Assembly: GCF_010015585.1 (NCBI RefSeq)
Contig: NW_022985069.1
Coordinates: 1,395,730-1,459,729, forward strand
Direction: 5' to 3'
Length of the DNA: 64,000 nt
Origin: Eremomyces bilateralis CBS 781.70
Taxonomy: Eukaryota > Ascomycota > Dothideomycetes > Eremomycetales > Eremomycetaceae
Shown here one piece after another: positions 55,385-64,000 of the stretch; within the stretch, counting starts at the first letter, position 1; each line of letters opens with the position of its first letter. The notes below the pieces were generated by a model, which saw only the letters and a program-made list of their open reading frames with translations, searched no databases and was not told where the DNA came from. The position numbers and the translations under genes are program-made.

Positions 55385-57958
55385 ATGAAACTGCGTACAT
55401 GGATAACAATTGTTGTACTTCAATTCGCAGTTTATACCCACAGTCTCCCGACCTGTATTAATGCCGTGCAGGCGGCCATCAACACTCTTGCCTTCATCGA
55501 ATCGCAGCCGTTAAGTGACTATGACGCCCGGTGTCGGGGTCGCCTACGTCTCATCTCCTTCTATGCGTCGACGACGGTATATTGCGAGCCAGACGAGCTC
55601 AAGGAAGGATTGGAGGGTGTCGCCACTGAATGCAGCGCACAAAATACAACCTTGGTTCCCATCTCGGAATTCGAGGCTAATCTGACCGAGGATGCCATAA
55701 GTCATTTGAGAATAGTGGAACGCTTCGAACTGGACGGAGGTGACAACCTCACGGTACCGGTGCTGTTGTCAGAAGAGTTCTTCAATTTGGCCTACAAGAC
55801 CATTGTGAGTCGCCCTGAAGTATGCCTGACCGGGGATTGATCGGAATAGGTAACCTGGGAGTATGAAATCGCGCTTCGCAGAGAATATGCGTATGTCCAG
55901 TGCTCCAAAACAGATATAATATCTAACACCACTTCAGTTTCACATCCTATGCATTCTGGGGTATAATCATCGTCATCGGGACACTCTGTAATTACTTGAT
56001 GAAGTGCTGGGAACGTCGTAGTTACAACGGCGATACCCATGTCGATGCCGATGATCAAGCTTCAATGTCTTCCCACCTTGCTATGGTGTTCAGAAGAATA
56101 TATCACATTACTAAGATGTACTTCTCCCTTCCTGCTGGGTGGAAGACCTATCATCTTCGGCTCTACTACGGCTGTACCGTCCCCACACGGATGGAAACTA
56201 TCATCGTTATCATCTTTTGGGCCATGAGCATTACTCTTTCTGTTATCAAGTATCCCGTCTTCTATGGAAACGTTTAGTATGTTGTCAATGAGACTCAGAA
56301 ACCGCAGATACTGACTGAATTAGTTGGCTATTACCGGACCGCCAGCTTGCTCGGTATTTCGCTGACCGCACCGGAGAACTGTCTTATGCTCATCTTCCAG
56401 TCCTTTGGCTCTTTTCTGGACGCAACAATGTATTGCAATGGGCAACAGGATGGAGTTTTGGCACATTCAACATATACCATAGACATGTAGCTAGGGTGGC
56501 AACGCTGCAAGCTGTTGCTCACTCGATCGCGTACCATCATCTCATCATGAAGAGTAAGTTGAAGGAGAAGATCGCTTCTCCTTAATCTGCTAACGTTCCA
56601 TAGACAATGGGATGGCTCTATATAGAGAATGGATTCAAATGCCTTGGTTTTATCTTGGTATTTTTGTATGCTGCAGTGTTCGCTCCATCACTGTCAGAGC
56701 TGACCCGATGCAGGCCACGATACTAATGTCGATTTTACCGATGCTCTCGTCCATCTACCTCCGCATCTACCATTACGAATTTTTTCTCCTGGTCCACATC
56801 ACCTTTTCCCTCATTATAATCCTAACGCTCTTCGTTCATACATCGATCTTCCATGGTGTTTACGACATATACCTGTGGCCAGTCGTGGTTGTCTGGGTCA
56901 TAGATCGCTCTCTCCGACTTGTTCGGCTTGTCTACTGCAACATTCGCATTTCGCTGAAAGACCCTAACCACCCTATTTTGATGACCAAATCAACCGTGAC
57001 ATATTCCTCTGTCTCGAATGTTCTTCGTATTACTGTCACTCCAGGGGTATTCAGTCTCCGACCAAAACCGGGGACGCATTACTACATATATGCAGCTTCG
57101 AATTGGTTTGGATGGGATCTATGGGAGAGTCACCCCTTTACTCTGGCCTCCTTGGATTATACCGGCACATCAAATTCGGGAGCTTCTAGACCCCTGCGTC
57201 CCCGAGCAATGGACGAGGAACTTTATACCCAGCCCTGCTATAACTCTATCGACTCCGACACTCCGATGGTTTCCAACGAGAAAGAATCCCCGGCCCTGGT
57301 GTTCTACATCCGCCCTTTTGACGGCTTCACAAAAAGACTACGGGACATGTGCCTTCGCACACCAAATCGTCAAGCTACAGTTCGCCTCCTCCTCGAAGGG
57401 CCGTATGGCCATTCGGCGCCTCTAGAGAATTTCGAGACTCTGGTTCTCATTGCCGGTGGTACGGGAATCGCAGGGACTCTTCCGTACATCCGCGAGTACG
57501 TGAATCACCAATGGGGACGTCGCCGCTGGCGGACAGAAAACATCCACTTCATCTGGACGACGCAGCAGGCGGCATTCATCAACGAGGTTGCTTCAAAGGA
57601 GCTGCGTCCCGCATTTGGTCGGGACGATCTCCACATGTTATTCTACGCGACTAGCACTGCTACAAGCAGAGCTCCTCCGGGGTTGTCGGACACAGCAGAT
57701 TATTCAGATAATTTGGATACATTGTTAACTAGTGAGACACCTGGGGAGCTGGGGATACAATACCACCGTCCAGACGTCCCAGCGCTGATCAGAGCTGCTG
57801 TGGCTAAGCACCGTTCTTCTGGAAAAGGCTCTGGACGCGTTGGGATTCTGGTTTGTGGCCCGGCTGGAATGGCGGATAGTGCAAGAGCTACGGTGGTACA
57901 GATTTTGAGAGAAGGATTTGAACGGGTAGAGTACTTCGAAGAGGCTTACGGGTGGTGA
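55385..57958 (+). CDS. ferric reductase, FRE/CFL family (ferric-chelate reductase)
   Basis: Five exons (55385-55804, 55850-55890, 55938-56276, 56324-56553, 56604-57958) give 794 aa. A signal peptide ([20 protein letters not shown]) and a Cys-containing N-terminal domain of about 130 residues with N-glycosylation sites precede seven or so membrane helices. The bis-heme histidines are His319/His333 (YHRHVAR and AHSIAYH) and His408/His422, each pair 14 residues apart. The FAD motif HPFT follows, then NADPH motifs [23 protein letters not shown] and [14 protein letters not shown]. It moves electrons from NADPH across the plasma membrane to Fe(III) or Cu(II) outside. A SreA-type site upstream suggests control by iron. 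It is expected to work with an iron permease/ferroxidase pair coded elsewhere. Confidence 0.95.
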
Positions 57959-58421
57959 AGTATGAATAGGGCGCAATAGACTTTAAAGACTAGAATTCCT
58001 GCTTCTAGCATGTGCTATATGATGGGGAACTTTCTAGTACAGATTGAGTGTTGCGTTTCATAAGCGAAGGGTGCATGCAAATGAACAATGCACTTTTTTT
58101 TTACTGACAAAGATGAGACTGATTCTTAGTATACAATCCTATAGTTAACTATCTGAACAGCCGCAAAAAAAAAAGGTATGAGACCTTGAGCATAGGCTTG
58201 CATATGAATTCGCAGCACGATACACCGATCCCTTACGGAATATAATTCTCCTCTTTATAGGTCGTTAAGTATCAGTCTCCCGTTGTTAAGTAGACGAATC
58301 TAATATAAGCCTATTACTCGTAGGCTACTGTCGTATTACTCACGCATTAACGTCTGCCCTAACACTGCAATGCACACCAACGCAAGGAAGGCCCTGTGTT
58401 CGAAATTTCCAAGGTAGGTAG
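57959..58421. other. AT-rich gene-free interval
   Basis: Homopolymer runs (T9 near 58086 and A10 near 58164) and TA-rich sequence with many TTA/TAG words, unlike the GC-balanced flanks. It may be part of the decayed element whose fragment follows. Confidence 0.4.
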
Positions 58422-58739
58422 GTGCGCGTCCGGAGGATGACGACTTTCGTAATACACTCAGAGCAACCGCACAAATGGACCACGATCGCTAATCGTTTGA
58501 GCTGTAGTGGATTTTTGGAGCCGGTGCTACCCTACATAACTAGCCTTAAAACGAGGCTAACTATCAAGAAAATAGAAGCAACGGATCGAGATGTTATGAC
58601 CGTGATGGGTACGGTATTACAACGAGTCGACGACATCCCTTGTCCGCCTCACATCCGGATTGCGTTCATCTGCATGGTTATCATTGCAGCTACTGGAGGG
58701 TTTAGACAAGCGACACTTGTCAACTTACTAATATCGTAG
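58422..58739 (+). pseudogene. possible fragment of a DUF3435 / FluG-domain protein
   Basis: A frame of 105 codons contains TDRDVMTVMGTVLQRVDDIP, then PCPPHIRIAFICMVIIAATG and GFRQATLVNLL. This resembles the central part of DUF3435 proteins, where a variable linker is followed by a hydrophobic helix and a GxRP(G/A)-type turn (here GGFRQA). DUF3435 covers degraded tyrosine-recombinase-like proteins, including the captains of Starship elements, as well as many dead copies. Only a fragment is present, with no catalytic residues seen and stops downstream (58737). The call rests on pattern memory alone and may be wrong. Confidence 0.3.
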
Positions 58740-59053
58740 GCCGGCGATAAGTACTAAGAGCTCTTTATTATAGATATTGCCACAGTGCAAATCCGAAGGG
58801 ACCAGTGGTATTGTTCACTACGCACAGACTGCTAGTATCCGAATAAACGAAAGATGAGGAAAGAAGGAAAGGAACATAATCAGGGACACGGCAGAAGACT
58901 AAGTACAGGTAGTGGGCTTCGCACCCAAGGGATGTGTTATCAGAACACATGATGCTCCTAATAACCACAACCATCGTGAGGCCATCAGACCAGTATAAGT
59001 AACAATGGTTCCAACCGTGAGAGTAGCCATCTATCTAGAGCTCTTATTAGCGG

Positions 59054-60004
59054 TTATTCGGAGGCCGTTAGAGTATCCAGTACAATAATTGATATCACCA
59101 TGCCTATCAAACCAATCGCGACTATGCACAATAGGACAACACTTGCCCACCCTATGGCCATAGCGGCACCACCAGTAGTTGCAGTGCCGAATCCTACCGC
59201 TTGTATCGTATATTTCGCCGCAACAGCTGCAGTGTGTTGCCAGAGGCTCGACACGAGCGACATCAGGGTCGCAATACAACTGAGAACCACAGCTGCGTGA
59301 GAAACTGGTCTCGATGGAAATGGTTTAACATCGATCGCTGACCCTGTCACTTGATCTATTTCAGAGTGCCAACCAGGGAAAGTATATAATAGTCCGACCG
59401 TTATGAAGGCCAGAGCTATCGTCAGGAATCTAGAGAGTCCGTGAGCTGAAATGTAAATGGTTTAGAGGGAAAGGAACATACATGAATCCTGAGAACAATG
59501 TATCGCTTTTGAACCGATCTGCGAGCCAGATCAGATTTAATGGGTCTCGATCGGCGCCCACTTGCTCTACCAATGCTGGGCCCGAGGAGCTGCAGACCCA
59601 GGCTACGCCAGATTGCCGAACGCATATCCCAAAGTAGCCTACTCGTACATCAAGAGTGGCGTTTCCTTGGACGGAATATATAGTGGAAACCAGACTTGGA
59701 TTTGCTTGGCTGTCGGAAGAGGCAGAAGACACTTTGGCGTATCTGATTCCAAGAACATATATTCCGATCATTGTCGAATATGACGAGCAACCCGCGAGCA
59801 ATATCGCTGTCGGCCATTAGTGTGGCACCGGAACTCCATTGGGGCAACATTACAGAGGAGTATTATTGACACCGAAAGTATGAACATCAACATATGGTGA
59901 TATCCAAGCCATGGCACTAAACGTAGCACTCAGATGAATTAGCCAGGGCCCAAAACCGCGTCTTGTATTATATTCTCACAAGATACTGGGAATCTCATTG
60001 CCAT
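59054..60004 (-). CDS. FIG1: Fig1-like calcium regulator and membrane-fusion protein of mating
   Basis: Four exons (60004-59980, 59916-59854, 59806-59482, 59429-59054) give 262 aa. Exons 1-2 rebuild the family N-terminus MAMRFPVSLPWLGYHHMLMF and the first membrane helix, which runs across intron 2 into exon 3 (ILLSILLAGC). The extracellular loop has Cys residues and the sequence YFGICVRQSGVAWVCSS (the claudin-like GxxGxC motif). Three more membrane segments follow, with FPGWHSEIDQVTGS and VKPFPSRPVSHAAVVLSC typical of PF12351. The tail is short and acidic (LTASE). Fig1 is needed for calcium influx and cell fusion during mating, and in filamentous fungi for fruiting. The first exon of 25 nt is the least certain part. 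Confidence 0.88.
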
Positions 60005-60626
60005 CGTGGTCGCATTCTCTGATCCCGGAAGGTGAGGTGTGGATGGGTAAAGTGCAATGGATTCGTGAAGTGATAGGAACGGTAGTATTACGCCCGTAGT
60101 CGAAGAACGGAACCAATTCACCAAGCCATACCGGTATACGAAGGGCGAAGTATAGAGTGCGGATAGATGGCATACTTCAGCGTTTTCATATCTTTTGCTA
60201 TGCCGAAAAAGAGGGTCTGGTTGATTACGGAAAAACTGCTGGAAGGATGAAGCTCGCATGACACTACTACTGCAAGCCACAGTGGAGCAGCCCAAAAAAG
60301 CACAAAGCTGATTTTAAGATCGACGCTGTCCCCAGCGATGCTCTTAAAGCCGTGATATCTTGGTAGAATGACTATTATGAAATACCATCCTGAGCGATTC
60401 TTGGTGCAGAGCCCGATCCCAGCCCGATCAAGTTCTCCGTACGCGAGTTTTCGGGTTCGCTGATTCACCCGCCCGTTCCTCGAGCCCTACCGAAACAACT
60501 CGCTGACAGCCCTGTTCTCTAATTCAATTCGATTGTCTTGAAAAACCGATCACTTTTGTTAGCCCTCGTTCATACGTGGTACGGATAGCTTCGCCCACTC
60601 CTGAGGACTGAATATGAGGTGCTGAA
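60005..60626. promoter_or_regulatory. shared intergenic region of the FIG1 and CorA-like genes
   Basis: The two genes diverge across 622 bp. No specific site assigned; open frames here are short and motif-free. Confidence 0.4.
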
Positions 60627-62978
60627 ATGGATCCTGAAGATATAGCTCTTCCCGAGAGCGAAAGCGTGGAGGACATTGCATTGAGCTCTTTGGATGAACT
60701 GTTACTGCACTCTGACTCTTACAACCGCACAGCTGCAGATGCATTATCAGCTTCAGGTGGATCTATTGTTCTTCCCCCTTCGACGGCAGCATCCGTTGCC
60801 TCTTCGCTGATAGTCCTTGAAGAAAGTGAACGCAAAAGAGAACATACAAGGCTAATCACGACCTTGCAACGACATCATGATGAGTATGTCCTGTCCATAT
60901 GGTCCAGACTAAGTAGCCTTCCTCGCCTTGATGCTTTGATCAGGAATCCTGTTCAGGGGGTAACACTGGATCATATCTTACGATGTCACGATTTCACTGC
61001 ACAAGGAAGGTCAAGGAGGGTATCACTCAAGGGCCTCTTCGAAGCTCCACAGACGGTCGCGAGAGACGTGGTGATGAGGGTTGTGACGATGGAAGACATG
61101 GACGTTTTGTTAGCCTCAGCTTTGGGCCAGGCCTACCACATTGATCCTAAGTTCTTCGAGGCCCATCTGACTGGTTCCGGTTGCGGTGAAAGAATTGATG
61201 AAGAAGACAATAAATTTGCCGTGAAATGGCAGAGTGGGAAGGCACACAGGAGTTTTCGGTCTATACGCTGGCTTCGCCCGGTCTCGCCGCAGTTATTCAT
61301 CGATCGGAACATGAGACGGCAGATCATTAAAAAATCAACACCGGAGCTACCTTGCATAATCGGACCGTGTTCCAAGAAAAAACATCAGGTCTGGACCGAG
61401 AAAAGTGTGTTTCGGAGAGCGCAGAACCTTTCCTCGTCGGTTGATTTGACGGAAACGGAGGATGCTACGGGTGCTTGGGAGGAAAGACTGTCTGTTTGGA
61501 GATTCATGGACAAAGACTGCGAGTTTTGTGAGAGCCCCCAGAGGAAAGTACGACAGTGAATTGGTGGCTGACATGGTATAGATGTTGTCCTTGTCGATCC
61601 GTTACCCGCCATCCGATATAAGGTCAAGCTGGAAGTGCGAGATAAGTCTGCTCCAAAACAGCTCCTCATGGGAAAGCGGCCCAGCCGTCACGCATCGAAG
61701 TTCGCAGCAGGAGAGGATGAAAAGCGAGGATTCTCGAAACAGAAAACGCTCCAAGAGATTGCAGACAATGATCACGGAGATCCGGGAGACATTATCCCGT
61801 TCCGATCCAGATCAATTCGAAGCGACCTCGACTTTCATCTAGATGACTTCGTGCCAGACACGACACGAACGGCGACATCTACGTTGGCTGCGTTTGAGGC
61901 CCTGGTAGCAAAGGAAACCCAGGAAGGTAAGAAGCCAGATATTGGACACATATTTTTTCACATCCTATACCACGACAGCTTGGCTCTCGGCCAGGCCATG
62001 CGTGGAAGTCTCGAAGAAACTCGCGCTCAAATTGTGCACATCACAAGTTACGAACTTCAGCAGAACTCGCTGCGATGGAGAACGTTGTTCTTCCAGTTCC
62101 ACTACGAACTGCAGCACATGGCGGAGCAGATGACCGACCTACTTGACTTTCTGTATAGAGACCATTCCCAGGTCCCTGAACGAACCAAGAGACTATGCGA
62201 TGACGGAAAGAAGCTATTGAACGAAACCAGCGACAAAGTAGACCGTACAAACGACTACTTACGAGTGGAACTAGACATCCTCGAGAGGAGACGCAGCATC
62301 GAGCAAGCGGAGAGTGTTGCGAAACTCACTGAGCTCGCATTTATTTTCATCCCTTTGACGTATGCCGCCAGTCTGTTCAGTATGCAAATTCGCGAAGTTC
62401 AAGACTCGACCCCAACACTTTCCATCTTCGTTGGAGTTTCTCTAGGGCTGCTGTGCACCGCATATGTTGTTCGGCTCAGTTTGCGAAGCAAGATTACGTT
62501 ATCTGTGCTGGACAGATTTGTCAAGAATGTTAGAGGTTTTGCCAACCTTCCTGAGGGCGCTGCCGTCCCAACCCGGTATTTTCTGCATTGGTTTTTACAT
62601 ATGCTCCAGAATATCTTCAATTGGCTCATGTTTGGACCTCACCATTTGGGGGAATGTTTCAGCTTCGGAGTCATTGTGCTAGCACTTCTTGTTCCTCTGA
62701 TCTTCTTCTGGAGGATGCAACACGACGTTGGCTTCAGCGTTGCGATAACGGTCTTGATGCTTATGATGGACGTGGGACTCTTGTGGCCAGTATTCAAGTT
62801 CCTTATGCCGTCGCTGAGCGAGCGTTTGGCAAATTTTTTCGAACTCACCGAGGTCGATCGCCCGAAGGTGGTCTACTCGTCACACTACAAACGCAATGCC
62901 TGGGTAATCAACAGGCCGCAAGGTCAGCAACAGGCCCAACGGCGGAAGAGGTTTTTCACATCCGTACAGGATGCTTGA
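60627..62978 (+). CDS. CorA-like membrane protein (fungal divergent Mg2+ transporter superfamily)
   Basis: Two exons (60627-61527 and 61582-62978) give 765 aa. The donor GTGAGA at 61528, not the later GTACGA, gives the in-frame join EFYVVLVDPLPAIRYKVKLE. The N-terminal 480 residues are cytosolic, with SLDELLLHSD, RHHDEYVLSIWSRLSSLPRL and long helices (ELQHMAEQMTDLLDFLYRDH; RVELDILERRRSIEQAESVA). The CorA-type pore helix end is LTELAFIFIPLTYAASLFSM, where the usual GMN signature is replaced by SMQ. Three further hydrophobic segments follow (FVGVSLGLLCTAYVV, FGVIVLALLVPLIFFW, ITVLMLMMDVGLLWPV). Many ascomycetes carry such proteins; because the GMN motif is lost, magnesium transport is not assured. 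Confidence 0.85.
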
Positions 62979-63713
62979 AGAAGGAGATAATGCCGGTTCC
63001 ATAACTGCTCCCACCGCGCCGGACGATCCATCGTCCAAGAGACCTCGGTTCGACATGAGAATCGTATCACAGCCCACGAACGCGTCGGTTTCTCCCACAC
63101 AATGATTGTAACTCGACGAGCATTTACTCAGTCAGCACAAACGACACTTCAGTTCCGTGTCCGTCCACACGACAGACACTCCCAACAAATCCCATCGTGC
63201 CTACACAACTTATTGGATATGTAGTGGGATGGCTAACATGCCTTCCGTAGTTGGAACACATTAAAGGGATAATTACTCGTCAATCATATTAGAGATAAAG
63301 AATTCAGCTGCTCAAAGGGGAAGGATGAAAGAATTCACGGTAATGTTGCTCCATGTTACGGTACGGTAGCTGGATGCACACAACATACGCGTAGCCAAAG
63401 ATATTCTAGATTCAGTTAAAGAGTTGTATATAAATTGTGTGCTATCCCCGAGGCAGCATTCCTTCGCTGGTTTGGCGTGGTCTCCTGCTGCGTGGTGACG
63501 CCGGCATTGATGCAAGGGCTGCATAGGAAACCGGTCAGCAGCCATTGGCCTTCTAAGAGCGGTTTGAGCATCATGTCTTGTACTTTCGCTATATGGCCTA
63601 ACGTAATCCACCAGCGAGTCGCCCACCTCAACCATGGCCCACTACTATAATCACCACTCCCACGAACGCAGACCATATCCCACCATCTGGGGCTACTTTC
63701 ACAAATATTGACC
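62979..63713. other. gene-free interval
   Basis: About 730 bp between the CorA-like gene and the terminus of the hAT element. No gene, RNA or repeat recognised. Confidence 0.4.
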
Positions 63714-63719
63714 TAGGGC

Positions 63720-63853
63720 TGGACACGAATATTCGATTACGAATATTCGTACGAATATTCGTAGTCGAATACGAATAAAATTTAGAATTTCCGCTTACTA
63801 ATATTCGTACGAATAATATTCGCATTATTCGTAATTATTCGTAATTATTCGTA
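63720..63853. repeat. subterminal palindromic repeats of the hAT element
   Basis: Many copies of TATTCG / CGAATA in both orientations, including the palindromes GAATATTC and ATTCGTACGAAT, and three ATTATTCGTA units at the right side. Such arrays are transposase-binding sites in hAT elements; this explains the strong AT bias. Confidence 0.75.
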
Positions 63854-63864
63854 AATCTCTGAAG

Positions 63865-64000
63865 CTATTTCCATGTATCTCGCAGCATCATAAGACGCCT
63901 CATAGTCTCTGCACTCATTGAGCTCCTCCGCACTCCTAAGAGATCTCTTCCCCCACTGAACAGTCTTTCGACTGATACCCCAGATGCTGGTATAGCCAAA
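63865..64000 (-). CDS. hAT transposase, C-terminal dimerisation region (partial, 5' end outside window)
   Basis: The frame is open from the right edge to a TAG at 63865-63867 and encodes the classical hATC end: LAIPASGVSVERLFSGGRDL, then MSAETMRRLMMLRDTWK. The AxxxxxERxFSxxG core is the insertion/dimerisation signature of hAT transposases. No stop or frameshift occurs in the 45 visible codons, so the element may be fairly young. It is read toward the subterminal repeats. Confidence 0.88.
   Translation of the reverse strand, partial: LAIPASGVSVERLFSGGRDLLGVRRSSMSAETMRRLMMLRDTWK

Larger units (their letters stand above)
63714..64000 (-). mobile_element. 3' end of a hAT DNA transposon, running off the window
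   Basis: Starting near 63714 with TAGGGCTGGACACGAATATT, which has the form of a hAT terminal inverted repeat, the sequence holds dense subterminal repeats of ATTCGTACGAAT and its variants, then the C-terminal end of a hAT transposase on the minus strand. The other terminus lies beyond the window. The bases just outside (TATTGACC, 63706-63713) are the candidate 8-bp target duplication. Confidence 0.78.

Noticed and set aside
1-64000. CRISPR array, rRNA genes, telomere repeats, secondary-metabolite core enzymes
   Set aside because: Looked for and not found; tandem repeats here are simple head-to-tail arrays without spacers, and this is a fungal nuclear sequence.

Overview
The window is a piece of nuclear genome from a filamentous ascomycete (Pezizomycotina, perhaps a eurotiomycete; the class is inferred weakly). 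The reasons are many genes split by 45-75 bp GT...AG introns with CTAAC/CTGAC-like branch points, a LaeA-like methyltransferase, a Fig1 mating membrane protein, a secreted cutinase-family esterase, fungal ferric reductase and CYP52-like P450 genes, and decayed DNA transposons. Splice sites were worked out by hand so that every multi-exon model keeps one open frame and matches family motifs. They are predictions, not transcript data.

Layout. 1-12.8 kb: a possible gene end at the left edge, a LaeA-like methyltransferase (-), the U1 snRNP 70K protein (-), which diverges from the mitoribosomal protein mL43 (+), and a giant disordered protein with a C-terminal methyltransferase domain (-). 12.8-17.6 kb: about 5 kb with no recognisable gene, ending in a 15-nt tandem repeat. 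17.7-24.6 kb: an Ifi-6-16/ISG12-like gene with an early stop, a polyol/butanediol-type zinc dehydrogenase (-), a cutinase-like esterase (-) and a peroxisomal-type enoyl-CoA hydratase/isomerase (-). 25.3-27.2 kb: a decayed Helitron-type helicase. 27.7-35.9 kb: a SOD-fold mitoribosomal protein (mS42/mS43 type), a small Ser-rich membrane protein, an ER J-protein (ERJ5), PRA1/Yip3 with a disordered-protein gene only 26 bp behind it, and an STK19-family protein. 36.4-37.6 kb: an APH-family kinase pseudogene. 38.3-42.5 kb: DGAT2, a CobW/ZNG1-like GTPase, and an SCP2-PhyH fusion ending in SKL. 43.7-49.8 kb: a Ddr48-like small protein, Rsa4/Notchless, MSH4 (17 exons) and tRNA-Arg(ACG). 50.5-58 kb: a nitronate monooxygenase, a CYP52-like P450, and a ferric reductase with a perfect SreA-type GATA site in its promoter. 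58-64 kb: a possible DUF3435-like fragment, FIG1, a CorA-like transporter, and at the right edge the 3' end of a hAT transposon.

Most genes are single-copy housekeeping functions (splicing, mitochondrial and cytosolic ribosome biogenesis, ER folding, Rab/ER trafficking, meiosis, mating). A loose lipid and peroxisome theme is present (DGAT2, CYP52-like P450, enoyl-CoA hydratase/isomerase ending SKI, SCP2-PhyH ending SKL, cutinase), but these genes are scattered and do not form a cluster. No secondary-metabolite backbone gene, CRISPR array or clearly new multi-gene system was seen. The less usual items are the SCP2-PhyH fusion, the PRA1/disordered-protein gene pair, the giant disordered methyltransferase, the truncated Ifi-6-16 gene, the GC-AG intron and 15-nt exon of MSH4, and the paired TCACGTGA sites upstream of the SOD-fold ribosomal protein.
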